DNA of 64,000 bases from G963556115 sp963666605 (GCA_965140405.1 OZ223208.1:3499768-3563767), one strand, 5' to 3'. Counted from the stretch's first letter, positions 54,455 through 63,951 are shown. Numbers and translations are program-made. The notes: generated by a model from the sequence alone, not told the origin.

Positions 54455-54631
54455 TTATTTATCGCCCAAATCATCGTTATCTTGTGAATAATCTGCAACC
54501 AACAACACCGGTATTCCATCACGAACAGCATACTTCTTACCACACTTTTTGCAAATTAATTTCCCCCCGACGAATTCAAGCTCTTCTTTATCAATAGGAC
54601 ACCCTAATATCTGCAATAATTTCTTGTCCAT
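54455..54631 (-). CDS. Trm112/YcaR-family small protein
   Basis: A 58-residue protein, MDKKLLQILGCPID at the start and RDGIPVLL near the end, which is the Trm112/YcaR signature. Cysteines at 11, 27 and 30 (CP and LICKKC) could bind a metal; the fourth cysteine common in CPxC is replaced by Asp. Trm112 proteins activate methyltransferases in eukaryotes and archaea, while the bacterial short forms are of unknown role. It lies 34 bp after the cyclic-nucleotide-domain gene and before the FGGY kinase, on the same strand. Confidence 0.85.
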   Translation of the reverse strand: MDKKLLQILGCPIDKEELEFVGGKLICKKCGKKYAVRDGIPVLLVADYSQDNDDLGDK

Positions 54632-54665
54632 TTCCTACTTACCCCAAAATAATACCCGACAATAA

Positions 54666-57600
54666 CTATCCTCTTGCCAATACGTCTACCCCTTCGGGTA
54701 GCTCGATAAATTTATTAATTATTAACTCATACAGATCAGGGCACTTGAAGAATAACTGTTTTCCACCTTCATCAGCAGAATTGATATACATTGCATAGTG
54801 ACGTCTGAAATTTGTCCTCTCATTTTCTTCCATAAAGATACCCGCCTTTTGGCGAACCTCTTTTTCCTTCTTCCTCATTAGCCAACGCACCTCAGCATAT
54901 GATGCAACAATAGTATCACTATTCATTACGTCATTGCCAGCCTGCTCTTTACTTGTATCATACCTGAAGTCTGAGAATGTATCTATAGCGACTGCCTCTC
55001 TCATACCAGTTCTTTCATAATAACTAGGAAGCATTAGCTTACCACTATATGTATCAGTTCTAGGCGCAACCAAGAAGCCCATTACCCCACTGACAGGAAG
55101 GAGGTGGATAAATGGAGCCATTCTTATTTGAATGCGGTTATTCTTCTTCATTGAAGAGAGCATATTTTCTTTGAATATAAGTGGATCTTTCTCTTCTATA
55201 TCCTTCTGAATCTTGAGCATCTCTTCTCTTGTATTTGGAGTCTTGATCTCTGGATTAAATCTATCCCTGAGAGTAAATGGCAAGAAAGGTTCGCGTAACT
55301 TCGCTACAAGCCTACTGAACCTCCTTATACAGGCTATCTCATGCTTTGCTAGGTCTTCAGGATAGACCGGCATATCCAGTTCCGCCATAGACTCATTACC
55401 ATAATCTATATCACTCTGAACCTTCACAAGCATATCATCACGCACCTTCTCTACCAGCTTTTCACACTTTACGGTTGCGACTTTTAATGCCTGCACAGAC
55501 TTCTTTAATGACGTTGTCTTCTCTTTTATTTCTGGGTCATCCTCAGAAAGATCGGCAAGTTTATTCTCCCGTTCAATTCTAGCGTTGCGCTTCTCATTCG
55601 CATCCTCTTCCAATCTACTCTCTAAATTTTTGAGTATTCGAAGATAAAACTTACCAACAACAACACGCCTATAGGCTCTATCCAGCTTCCATCTAGGAGA
55701 GTTCCGCTCATTCATTTCCAGCTCTTCATTTGGGCTAGGAAGCAAGACTTTGTTTGCAGTAAGCTCGATCACTTCATCTGCATATAGAATATAATTTGAC
55801 TCCATGCCAAACTCTTCAATAGCCGATCCTTTTGCGCATTCAACAAGGAGTTTTTCAAGTATCTCAGGGTGTATAAAGTCTTCAGCAAATCCCAGAATCC
55901 CCCAGCGCAGGTACGCTCTCACATACATCTCACACTCTTTATCAACCCCTTTGACAAGCTTGAGACCTAATGCACCATACACATCCCAGAAAGCATCGAC
56001 CATCACTGGTTCTATACTGGCTAGTTCTTTATTTACACCATTGATTTTAGAGCAACACACTAGTTCCGACTTTTCTAGTTCTGCTTTTTCTATCTCTTTG
56101 GCCTCCAGCTCTTCTTCATCGGCCTCCTGCTTCTTTTTGAATATACCAAGTAATCCGCCCTTATTATTAGCTTCCTCTTCATCTATGAGGGCTTTGAGTT
56201 TCTCCTTATACTCTTTTTGATCCTCTTTGAGTTCTTCGGCATACTCTTGCATAGCCATTACATATACAGCCCAGCCAAATACTTCATCAGGGTTTACTCC
56301 AACCCTCTTCATCACTTTGTACATCACCTGCCCTACAGCTGCCTTGGCACATTTTTCTATGAGATTTGGCATACCCTCATACCATCCCAGAAAGAGAGTC
56401 TTCTGTTCAATAGATATTTTATATGCTTCAATCACATCTTCGGTAAGTGGTGTTTTTTTAGAATCATCAGCCGGTTGCACTACCATTTCAGAGAGTTTAT
56501 CTCTCTTCATTTTCAGCCGATCATAAGGAGGTATTTTAATAAGTTCTCTTCTAAGCGAAGCTAGTTCGTTTTTTGCTTTTTCTGTTGTTTCTTCAGCTTC
56601 TTCAAGTTCGTTACGTTTTTCGGCTAGACTATCGAGCGCGACATACATCTCAAGCCTATCGTCAAGTACTTGACGAATATCATTTGAAAACTCCAAGGGA
56701 TTTTCCTTCGAAATAATCTCTTGTATTTCACCTTGAGGTAGCTCTACAGAGGTCTCTGGAAATCTCGACACAGCAGCTAGTGGATCATCCTTGGCTAGAT
56801 TCTCAAGACCATCCTCTACCTCTTCAACACCATCGCCTACATTACACTCTTCTTTAGCAATACTATCAAAACTATCCCCCGCACTTGGTGATAAATTTAT
56901 ATCAGAACTACCGACTGCAGGTGCTCCCTCACTTACTCCTAAATTACCATCATTTTCTTTCTCAAAGGATAATTCAGCACCACTTGCATTTGAAGAATGG
57001 TTATAAGTATCGGCGGGCTCACCTATTGCCTCTTTCCCATCAAAACTCAGACCATGGTTAGAGGAAGACTCTCCTTCTTTTTCAACTATCTTGTTTTGAG
57101 TAGCATCAATCTTTGTCTTCTCAGCAATATACCGATTATCCTCAAGTAAAAATTCGCTTTGAGCAGGATTATCTATCGCTCCTTCAATAAGTACTGATTC
57201 CTGAAATTTCCCTTTAGAGCCTGGGAGCTCACTTACAGCACCGACATATTTTTTTGTCAGTTTTGCTACTCGCTCAGCCAACACAGACGAAAGCTTCAGC
57301 GACATTTGAGGATTTTTTGCAAAGAAAATCTGCACATCATCCTCAGGTATCTTTAAAAGTGTTGAATCCTTCATGGCTACAGCGGTAGCGATTCTAGGTG
57401 TCTTTAAAAGACAACTAGTTGTACCGAGAAAGGCACCTCTATCAGAACGCTTGCCTAGTTGAATTGAATTTCTATATACTCCTACTTCACCAGTCTGTAC
57501 TATATAGAGATCATGATTGGTATTATCATCCTCAATGAATATCACTTCACCGGCTTTATACTTCTTTACAAGGTTTCCGACAGGTCTGTTATTGCCATCT

Positions 57601-57902
57601 CTAGCAATGCCGAACTCTCTCTTTCGAATCAGATCTAAAGCCCTCTGTTTCTTGAGTAGTTCTTCTACCTGCTTTTCTAAGAGATACTTCCTCTCTATAA
57701 GCACTTGCCCAATCTTCTTATCAAAACCTTGCTTTTTTATCTCTTGCTGATAAAGCAAACATTCCTTGAGCCTATTTTTAGATATTTTACGTGATTTAAG
57801 TGCAATCTGCCCAAATCTACGCTCTCTCTTGAAACGTTCCTTGGCAGAAAGCACGCGTTTCTGTTTTTGAGATCTAGCTGTATTGGTGTTATCCGCTGTC
57901 AT
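54666..57902 (-). CDS. large protein with an N-terminal cyclic-nucleotide-binding domain
   Basis: Function unknown. The 1078-residue protein starts basic (about 1-40), has a helical stretch, then a CRP-type cyclic-nucleotide-binding domain (about 115-220: GEVIFIEDDN...LYIVQTGEVGVYR...GAFLG). The phosphate-cassette residues of true cAMP binders are only partly conserved. An acidic linker (about 230-400) leads into a long helical region with coiled coils (about 410-960) and a mixed C-terminal domain with GVMGFLVAPRTDT near 955. No membrane segment is clear. The ATG at 57902 is preferred over a TTG eight codons upstream. Gene order suggests co-transcription with the Trm112-like gene. Confidence 0.75.
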   Translation of the reverse strand: MTADNTNTARSQKQKRVLSAKERFKRERRFGQIALKSRKISKNRLKECLLYQQEIKKQGFDKKIGQVLIERKYLLEKQVEELLKKQRALDLIRKREFGIARDGNNRPVGNLVKKYKAGEVIFIEDDNTNHDLYIVQTGEVGVYRNSIQLGKRSDRGAFLGTTSCLLKTPRIATAVAMKDSTLLKIPEDDVQIFFAKNPQMSLKLSSVLAERVAKLTKKYVGAVSELPGSKGKFQESVLIEGAIDNPAQSEFLLEDNRYIAEKTKIDATQNKIVEKEGESSSNHGLSFDGKEAIGEPADTYNHSSNASGAELSFEKENDGNLGVSEGAPAVGSSDINLSPSAGDSFDSIAKEECNVGDGVEEVEDGLENLAKDDPLAAVSRFPETSVELPQGEIQEIISKENPLEFSNDIRQVLDDRLEMYVALDSLAEKRNELEEAEETTEKAKNELASLRRELIKIPPYDRLKMKRDKLSEMVVQPADDSKKTPLTEDVIEAYKISIEQKTLFLGWYEGMPNLIEKCAKAAVGQVMYKVMKRVGVNPDEVFGWAVYVMAMQEYAEELKEDQKEYKEKLKALIDEEEANNKGGLLGIFKKKQEADEEELEAKEIEKAELEKSELVCCSKINGVNKELASIEPVMVDAFWDVYGALGLKLVKGVDKECEMYVRAYLRWGILGFAEDFIHPEILEKLLVECAKGSAIEEFGMESNYILYADEVIELTANKVLLPSPNEELEMNERNSPRWKLDRAYRRVVVGKFYLRILKNLESRLEEDANEKRNARIERENKLADLSEDDPEIKEKTTSLKKSVQALKVATVKCEKLVEKVRDDMLVKVQSDIDYGNESMAELDMPVYPEDLAKHEIACIRRFSRLVAKLREPFLPFTLRDRFNPEIKTPNTREEMLKIQKDIEEKDPLIFKENMLSSMKKNNRIQIRMAPFIHLLPVSGVMGFLVAPRTDTYSGKLMLPSYYERTGMREAVAIDTFSDFRYDTSKEQAGNDVMNSDTIVASYAEVRWLMRKKEKEVRQKAGIFMEENERTNFRRHYAMYINSADEGGKQLFFKCPDLYELIINKFIELPEGVDVLARG

Positions 57903-58153
57903 CGTACCAGAGCCACCTTTTCCCAATAAAAACAGTTATATAAACATATTCACACAAATCACAAAATCAGTTATTAAAGTGCATTTTCGAACGAATGTCC
58001 CACAGAATATTATAAACTGTTTTTCAATTCTGTCAATCATTATTCTCTCAAGCAAAAATATCAATTCCTCACTAGCATTCAATCATATGATCACCAGTAA
58101 AATAATTATACTACTAGTAATAATATTATTGGTAGTATAATTTTGAAAAGCGT

Positions 58154-58182
58154 TTGACCTTTGCTTAACTATCAATTATTAT
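58154..58182 (+). promoter_or_regulatory. sigma-70-type promoter for the secreted protein gene
   Basis: TTGACC (58154-58159), a 17-bp spacer and TATTAT (58177-58182) lie 51 bp upstream of the start. The remainder of this 331-bp divergent gap is AT-rich, with nothing else recognised. Confidence 0.55.
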
Positions 58183-58233
58183 TCAGTTATAGTTTACATT
58201 CATATATTACCAAAATCATATAAAGGAGCAATC

Positions 58234-58752
58234 ATGCAAACCTCAAAGATTAGAAACATCTTTCTGCTTATTCTAGGTCTAGCATATTTTTCATCTGGAG
58301 TTAGTGCAGAAGAGATAAACCTATTTGGTGGCATACTCAAGATCAGGACATACGACAGCAACGATCACAGAAGAGACGACAGACACCATAGAGATGATAA
58401 TAATGGCCATTACGAATACCGCCACGGCAAACTTGTATGGGTAGAAGAAGATAACAGAGTTCATGGGCATTATGAACTCAGACATGGCAAGTTGATCTGG
58501 GTAGAAGACCGCAGAGATGATGACGATGACATACATATCATCTATGACGAACCGGAAGAGTGGGTTCTTCTTACTAGAATTATCAATGACGACTTCGATT
58601 GGGTAATTATCGAATCGTCAAACAAACACAAGATCAAAAAACTTATGCGTAAAGGCTACCAGAGAAGCATGACCGGCCTCAAAGAATCCTGCTACAAAAT
58701 GGGCAAGAAGAAAGAGCGCCTCTGGAAGAAGCACCACGTACTCTGGCAATAA
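58234..58752 (+). CDS. secreted protein with charged tandem repeat
   Basis: Function unknown. The 172-residue protein has a clear Sec signal peptide (about 1-26, cleavage after GVSA). It then has a His/Asp/Arg-rich stretch and a duplicated unit of the form GHYE-x-RHGKL-x-WVE (near 68-105). Next come a DDDDD run (near 110) and a basic C-terminus rich in Lys, with a single Cys. The His/Asp richness could bind metal, which is only a guess. The perfect AAAGGAG before the ATG and a sigma-70-type promoter suggest good expression. It is monocistronic, with a strong terminator. Confidence 0.72.
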   Translation: MQTSKIRNIFLLILGLAYFSSGVSAEEINLFGGILKIRTYDSNDHRRDDRHHRDDNNGHYEYRHGKLVWVEEDNRVHGHYELRHGKLIWVEDRRDDDDDIHIIYDEPEEWVLLTRIINDDFDWVIIESSNKHKIKKLMRKGYQRSMTGLKESCYKMGKKKERLWKKHHVLWQ

Positions 58753-58767
58753 TTTAATTATACCATA

Positions 58768-58813
58768 AATAAATAAGCTCCTACTGCCTTGATTCAGTAG
58801 GAGCTTATTTATT
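58768..58813. terminator. bidirectional terminator between the secreted-protein and MATE genes
   Basis: A 19-bp perfect stem (core AGCTCCTACTG) with an 8-nt loop has A- and T-rich outer arms. It serves both convergent genes. Confidence 0.9.
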
Positions 58814-58830
58814 ACTACACTAGTACTCTA

Positions 58831-60195
58831 CTATTTACCGCCATACTTCCTAAATTGATACTCAAATAGCAGTATAGTAACAATTGAAACAAAAATATTA
58901 GCAATGACCAATCCCCCGATGAGCCCTTTATACCCATACAAGTGAGAGCCCAACCAAGCAGCAGGTATCAAAAAGCAGAGAAATTTCACAATATCTACCA
59001 ACCCAGAGATCATTGGTTTTTGAATAGCAAAGAAGCACTGCTGTGCCATCATACCGACTGCAACAAACGCATACACTATAGGTGTTATAAGGAAGTAATA
59101 CGTACCTATAACCTGCACCCCTTTTATACTATTAAACCACACAGCAATATTGTTTGAGAATATCACGATTAATACAGAGCAAATTATCGAATAAACTACT
59201 ATTATTTTATATGCCCATGTAATTGCTTCGCGTGCTCTATCCTTATGACCAGCCGCTAAGTTTTGAGATACAAATATCATTAGAACCATTGATAACGCCA
59301 TTGCAGACATAAGAACAAGCTGATCAATTCTCGAGCCAGCACTAATTGCAGCTACGGCATTCTTTCCTATAGTAGAAGTTATTACAACAATAACAAACAT
59401 CCCAATAGGCATCGAAACTTTACCAGCAATACCTGGTAGAGCATAAAAGAGTAACTCCTTCCATTCATGTATCATTTCACTAAATTGAGGCCTTTTCAGA
59501 GAGATTAGATCCCACTTTACAACCAATGCAAACGCTGTAATCGCAGTAGTAACCCTCGCCACAACAGTTGCAATTGCCGCCCCCTCTACACCTAGCGCAG
59601 GGATCTTTCCAAGCCCAAATATTAGTATCGGGTCGAGTATCACATTTAACACTGCCCCAGTAGTCATTATCAGCCCTGGCCAAAAAGTATTCCCAACTCC
59701 CCTCAACACATTATTACAGGTCATCGGTATAAGCATAAATACCGCTCCCGAGTACCATATAGTCATAAATGACCTAATAATCGGCAACTGCTCAGGCTTT
59801 GCACCCATAAATGTAAATACCGGATCAATAGTGAATAGCCCTAATGTCGTCACAATCAAAGTAAAGAGCATCGTCAGAATGAGAGAATCTCTACCCAGTC
59901 TCTTTGCTAGCTCTCTATTACCACTACCATGCGCTCGTGAAATCAGTGTAGTAACTGCTATTCCGAGTCCAATAGCTATAGACCCTATTCCAAATACCAC
60001 AGGAAATGTCATTGATATCGACGACAAATATAGACTATCCGCATGCTCAGGCAACGAGTTATCCAACTGAGATACAAACCAACTATCAGCAAAATTAAAC
60101 GCAGTAACCGCAAAGAATCCTCCGAGTTGCGGCAGTAATAATCTAATAAGGGACTTAAGTACTGACCCCTCTAATAATGATACATTGTTCTTCAC
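58831..60195 (-). CDS. MATE-family efflux transporter
   Basis: Predicted sodium- or proton-coupled multidrug/toxin exporter with twelve membrane segments in 454 residues. Family features include LLLPQLGGFFAVTAFNFADSWFV at the start, AIGLGIAVTTLISRAHGSG in the first half and the AISAGSRIDQLVLM...VSQNLAAGHKDRARE block in the second. The GTG at 60195 is taken as the start because GGGAG lies five bases before it; an in-frame ATG 13 codons earlier is inferior. A possible promoter (TTGGTC-N16-TATAAA) lies just upstream at 60237-60264. Confidence 0.93.
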   Translation of the reverse strand: MKNNVSLLEGSVLKSLIRLLLPQLGGFFAVTAFNFADSWFVSQLDNSLPEHADSLYLSSISMTFPVVFGIGSIAIGLGIAVTTLISRAHGSGNRELAKRLGRDSLILTMLFTLIVTTLGLFTIDPVFTFMGAKPEQLPIIRSFMTIWYSGAVFMLIPMTCNNVLRGVGNTFWPGLIMTTGAVLNVILDPILIFGLGKIPALGVEGAAIATVVARVTTAITAFALVVKWDLISLKRPQFSEMIHEWKELLFYALPGIAGKVSMPIGMFVIVVITSTIGKNAVAAISAGSRIDQLVLMSAMALSMVLMIFVSQNLAAGHKDRAREAITWAYKIIVVYSIICSVLIVIFSNNIAVWFNSIKGVQVIGTYYFLITPIVYAFVAVGMMAQQCFFAIQKPMISGLVDIVKFLCFLIPAAWLGSHLYGYKGLIGGLVIANIFVSIVTILLFEYQFRKYGGK

Positions 60196-60236
60196 AACTT
60201 CTCCCTTTATAGCGCAGAAATTATTTCTTAGCACCT

Positions 60237-60264
60237 TTTATACTCAAAGTATTTTTATGACCAA
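60237..60264 (-). promoter_or_regulatory. possible promoter for the MATE gene
   Basis: On the minus strand TTGGTC (60264-60259), a 16-bp spacer and TATAAA (60242-60237) lie 42 bp upstream of the GTG start. Between here and the flagellin terminator at 60461 the sequence is AT-rich, with nothing recognised. Confidence 0.4.
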
Positions 60265-60460
60265 CAGTCACATTGTTAGATTTTACAATTTATTGATAAC
60301 TAATCAAGTCATTACCATACATTATTACCATATAACAATAACACTCGCCTCTCCCAGCAGCATTCATAATATTAATTGCTAGTAAAGACCATATAATCAC
60401 TTCAAAGCTTTGAGGCCAGTTAATATATTATCAAAACAATACTAACTATATAAAAAGTGA

Positions 60461-60480
60461 ACGACCAATTTCTTGGCCGT
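60461..60480 (-). terminator. intrinsic terminator of the large flagellin gene
   Basis: On the minus strand ACGGCCAA pairs with TTGGTCGT (one G-U) around GAAA, followed by TCACTTTTTATA. It lies 98 bp after the flagellin stop codon. Confidence 0.75.
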
Positions 60481-60577
60481 CCACCCTTCTTGTATCGTTC
60501 CCTCCACGGGTCGAACCTGTGTCGAGTAAACAGTAACCCAATGTATGCAACTACTGCCTTCGTATCATTACTTACTA

Positions 60578-62635
60578 CTAACCAATTAGTGATAACGCTC
60601 CCTGACTTAGCTGGTTAGCCTGAGCCAACATTGAAGTACCAGCCTGAACCAGAATCTGATTCTTAGAGAACTCTGTTGATTCTTTAGCCATATCAGCATC
60701 ACGGATATACGACTCAGTCTTAGTGATGTTTTCAATAGCAACGGTGAGGCTATTAGCGTTAGTTTCAAGCATGTTAGCCTGGAACGCACCAATATTCGCA
60801 CGTAGTTCTGATACATCTTCAATCGCTTGGTCGATAATCTCAAGACTCTTCACTGGGTCTGCCGCAAGACTTGCCCAACCACCTGAAAGCATATCATTGA
60901 TAGATAGATACTTCTCTGATTCTAGAGATGTTTCGAAGCTACCAGTGAACTTTACCTTACCGAGCTGAGTCGCAGTCATATCCTTGATAGAAAGTACAGT
61001 ACGTTCTTGGTCTCCAGAGCCCTCACCAAGTTGGAACTGCATACCACCCTCAAAGTCGCCGAGTGTCTCAGTAGTACCATGAAGAGCGTGAGTTACATAG
61101 TTCTCTTTATCGTCATACATTTGTTTTGCTCTTGATCCCCATGCACCTTCATCATACCCTACAGCAGCTAGAGTAGTTGTACCGAGTCCACCTTCATTGA
61201 AGACGATAGTTGCAGTAGTATCCAGATTAGTAATTGTTCCAGAAATACCATCAAGCTTCAGTTCCTGACCATTCAGTGAAACCGTCGCATCACGGCCGTA
61301 CTCAGTCCAGGACTCACCATCAAGCCCAGCATCAATCAGCACCGCTCCATCTGTCTCACTATACCTACTAAAGATCGCACCTTCATGTTGATCTACCGTT
61401 ACTTTACTGTTAGATCCATAATCCTCAGCAGAGATACGTAGCGCAAGATTTTCAGCTGTTATCGCAGTTTCAAATTTTAGATCCTGAGTAGCCCCAGACA
61501 TATCAAAGTTCAGAGTACCGTATAGACCTGATGTTCCGCCATTACCACCAGCATCAGCAGCATATAGCCTCATTGAATTCGCACCACTTGTACTAAGAAT
61601 TACATCATCAGACTGAGCAACTAGATCTTCATCTCTCATACGAGCATCTTTATATACATAGATAGTACTAGCTGAGCTGCCATCTGATTTTATATCTGCC
61701 TTGAGGTACACTTTACCTGTTTCATCAGTATTTTCACCAAGCTTAACACCACTTAGATACGAACCAGCCTCTGTAAAGTGAGTTCCAGCAGCAACCGACC
61801 CATGTGTAGAAGAAGCAAGAGCTAGATCATCAAAGTTTACAGTCTCTTTAGTAACAGAAGTAGAAGTATCACTCTCTTGGAAGACACCAAGCTGCAATGT
61901 AGAGGTCATACCAGCAGAAAGACTTGAAGTGAAGGTCATATCTATATCTTTGAAACCAGAGTTATTTACTGCCATAATCTGAGTATCTGTACCTGTAATA
62001 TCACCTTCAGCTACCTTCATAGTCATTGCTGAGTCTTTGTAAATTTCAAAGCTATCATCATCTATCATCTTGAGGTATGCGCGACCATAACCATCAACAT
62101 TCTTACCAAGTACAAAATTAGTATTTGCACCAGCATCTATCGACACAGCAGCCACACCATTTGAGGTAATTTCCCCTAAAGATGTCCTGTTAAATACATC
62201 AGCAGAACCAGATGCATGTGAATCAGTACCAATGTTTTGAGTAGTAGCTGCTGTACTCAACTGCTGTACATCTGCATCGTTATCGTATATAAGAGTAGCT
62301 TCTACACCAGTAGAGTCCTTTACTGAATTAATTGAGGTAACCATCTCACCTAGATGCGTACCCTTAGCAAAGCTTAAATAGCGACTTCCTTTATCACCAC
62401 TTAGAGTAAACGCCTGATCAGCTGTAAGAGTATAATTCTTAGTCTTATCAGTATTTCCAGTCTCTACCTGAGTAGCAGCAGACTGGGATTTAGAGATTTC
62501 GAAATTTGCTTTTTGAGCTTCATTACCATTATCGACATCTTGGCCTGCTCCATTCTTGGCTACACCTGAAAAACTAATATTGAGTTTGAAGTCATCGCGC
62601 TTAAATATCTGACGAATATCAGACAAGATTTTCAT
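60578..62635 (-). CDS. flagellin, C-terminal part (frameshifted from the N-terminal part)
   Basis: Continuation of the flagellin whose start is at 63122, in a different frame. The 685 residues hold a long variable surface region with an IN-type motif (FTLSGDKGSRYLSFAKGTHL...INSVKDSTGVEA, about 75-110) and further beta-rich repeats. It ends with a complete C-terminal D1/D0 region: ALEIID-like helix, ISELRANIGAF-type stretch, SYIRDADMAKESTEFSKNQILVQAGTSMLAQANQL and LSLIG. An ATG at 62635 could in principle restart translation, but it has no clear ribosome site and directly follows a TGA in its own frame. Joined to the N-terminal part, the filament protein would be about 850 residues, large for a flagellin. 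Confidence 0.85.
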   Translation of the reverse strand: MKILSDIRQIFKRDDFKLNISFSGVAKNGAGQDVDNGNEAQKANFEISKSQSAATQVETGNTDKTKNYTLTADQAFTLSGDKGSRYLSFAKGTHLGEMVTSINSVKDSTGVEATLIYDNDADVQQLSTAATTQNIGTDSHASGSADVFNRTSLGEITSNGVAAVSIDAGANTNFVLGKNVDGYGRAYLKMIDDDSFEIYKDSAMTMKVAEGDITGTDTQIMAVNNSGFKDIDMTFTSSLSAGMTSTLQLGVFQESDTSTSVTKETVNFDDLALASSTHGSVAAGTHFTEAGSYLSGVKLGENTDETGKVYLKADIKSDGSSASTIYVYKDARMRDEDLVAQSDDVILSTSGANSMRLYAADAGGNGGTSGLYGTLNFDMSGATQDLKFETAITAENLALRISAEDYGSNSKVTVDQHEGAIFSRYSETDGAVLIDAGLDGESWTEYGRDATVSLNGQELKLDGISGTITNLDTTATIVFNEGGLGTTTLAAVGYDEGAWGSRAKQMYDDKENYVTHALHGTTETLGDFEGGMQFQLGEGSGDQERTVLSIKDMTATQLGKVKFTGSFETSLESEKYLSINDMLSGGWASLAADPVKSLEIIDQAIEDVSELRANIGAFQANMLETNANSLTVAIENITKTESYIRDADMAKESTEFSKNQILVQAGTSMLAQANQLSQGALSLIG

Positions 62636-63122
62636 TCACAAGCTTCATATCAAATGAATCTGTTACCATTACAGCACTATCATATTGTAGCTCTTTGTTA
62701 CCATTTAGCAAAAATTGGTCAGAAAACTTGGTCGTACGTGCGATACGGTCAAGAGTCTGAATTGAAGAGTCAACTTCTGCTTGGTCAGCCGCAACCTGCT
62801 CAGGTGATGTCACACCATTATTTGCAGAGTGTACAGCTAACTGACGCATCTTACTTAGAATGTTGTTCATCTCGTTAAGAGCACCTTCAGCAATACCGAG
62901 GACGTTATTAGCTTCCTGAGTATTCTGTACCGCTCTTTCCAGACCAACGTTCTGAGCTCGTAACTGTTCTGAGATCACGAGACCTGATGGGTCATCTTTA
63001 CCACTGTTAATTTTGTAACCCGTAGATAGGCGTTCTAGCGAACCACTCATCCGTGAGTTGTTAGCGTTCAGAGTATTCTGAGCACTTAATGCATTTAAAT
63101 TGTTAGCAACGATCATAGGCAT
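62619..63122 (-). CDS. flagellin, N-terminal part (ends early by frameshift)
   Basis: N-terminal D0/D1 region of flagellin, the filament subunit. It starts MPMIVANNLNALSAQNTL and has LERLSTGYKINSGKDDPSGL, then AEGALNEMNNILSKMRQLAVHSAN and the TKFSDQFLLNGNKELQYDS block. The 167-residue frame stops at a TGA at 62619-62621. The C-terminal part continues in the +1 frame from about 62635. Removing one A from the AAAA run at 62628-62631 would join them. The ATG at 63122 is preferred over one 14 codons upstream because GGAGGA lies eight bases before it. It may be a sequencing error, a pseudogene or a programmed shift. Confidence 0.85.
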   Translation of the reverse strand: MPMIVANNLNALSAQNTLNANNSRMSGSLERLSTGYKINSGKDDPSGLVISEQLRAQNVGLERAVQNTQEANNVLGIAEGALNEMNNILSKMRQLAVHSANNGVTSPEQVAADQAEVDSSIQTLDRIARTTKFSDQFLLNGNKELQYDSAVMVTDSFDMKLVNENLV

Positions 63123-63177
63123 AGTAGATTTCCTCCATGAAATCATAGTTAATGTGAGGGCCATCCTTGACTCTCAC

Positions 63178-63210
63178 TGAATCACCTTTGCAACAAGCCG
63201 GCGTGATTCA
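63178..63210 (-). promoter_or_regulatory. inverted repeat in the flagellin 5' leader
   Basis: TGAATCAC and GTGATTCA (8 bp, perfect) are separated by 17 bp, about 56 bp upstream of the flagellin start. It could be an operator or an RNA hairpin controlling translation. No partner regulator is identified. Confidence 0.35.
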
Positions 63211-63869
63211 AAAAATTACCGTTATATCTTTTATTACTTTTAAAATATATCTAGGCAAGTGAGCGCCAAAGATACCACATATTGTTCACTACTTATACAT
63301 CCAGTCTTTATCAGCTACCGCCTCCTTTCCAAGCAAAACGAGCACTCCAAATAAACCACCAGCTCGAAGAAAAATTGATACAACCTCTTATATAAGTTTT
63401 AACTAACTTAGAATCCAATGAATAACCCAAACGCCACACAACTAAAAAATAGCGATTATTCCCTCGCACAATGCATTGCTGCATCATTTTTTACTCCTGG
63501 CTAGAGAGCGAATCAAATTGTATTTTTTTTATTATTATCACCTTAGAAGACCTTGAGAGCGAGACTCTCTTATCGCCACAAATATCTTGTATTCAGGGAT
63601 TTCTTCTAACGCGATTCTCCATCTTTGTTATCGGTCGCACCCAAAGAATCTTGAGCTTTATTTTTCATAACATTTATTTTTTTTGCAAGAAAGACCCCAT
63701 GTTTGGCGTTAGGGTCAATTCAACCACAAAAACCCTATAAATAACAGCAAATAATAGCCAAAATGAATCCACAACAATACTAATAGCCTACTACATTTGA
63801 CCTATAAACACTATTTATTGGCAAAAAATAATCAATATTATTTATCAGACATATCCAATAAATAAAAAA
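63211..63869. other. AT-rich gap between two flagellin genes
   Basis: This ~660-bp stretch should contain the promoter of the large flagellin gene, but I find no convincing one. A sigma-54-like TTGGCGC...TTGCC at about 63254-63270 (minus strand) has a spacer one base too short. An 89-codon open frame on the plus strand lacks a ribosome site and coding character. Confidence 0.5.
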
Positions 63870-63909
63870 TTATATGCACAGAGCGTTAAAAAATACCCTG
63901 TGCATATAA
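63870..63909 (-). terminator. intrinsic terminator of the second flagellin gene
   Basis: A 12-bp perfect stem (TTATATGCACAG and its complement) with a 16-nt loop is followed on the minus strand by TTTTTTATTT. It lies about 43 bp after the stop codon of the second flagellin. Confidence 0.8.
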
Positions 63910-63951
63910 TAATAGTAAGTACTCCATTTACTTCCTATTCACTACTAATGA

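Noticed and set aside
60505..60522. A T-loop-like GGTTCGA on the minus strand, suggesting a tRNA or tmRNA 3' end
   Set aside because: The surrounding stem has mismatches, no matching acceptor strand lies 60-80 bases away, and no CCA follows.
63254..63270. Sigma-54-like TTGGCGC...TTGCC upstream of the flagellin gene
   Set aside because: The spacing between GG and GC is nine bases rather than the strict ten.
63471..63740. 89-codon open frame on the plus strand between the flagellin genes
   Set aside because: No ribosome site, odd composition and no recognisable domain; it looks like chance in AT-rich DNA.
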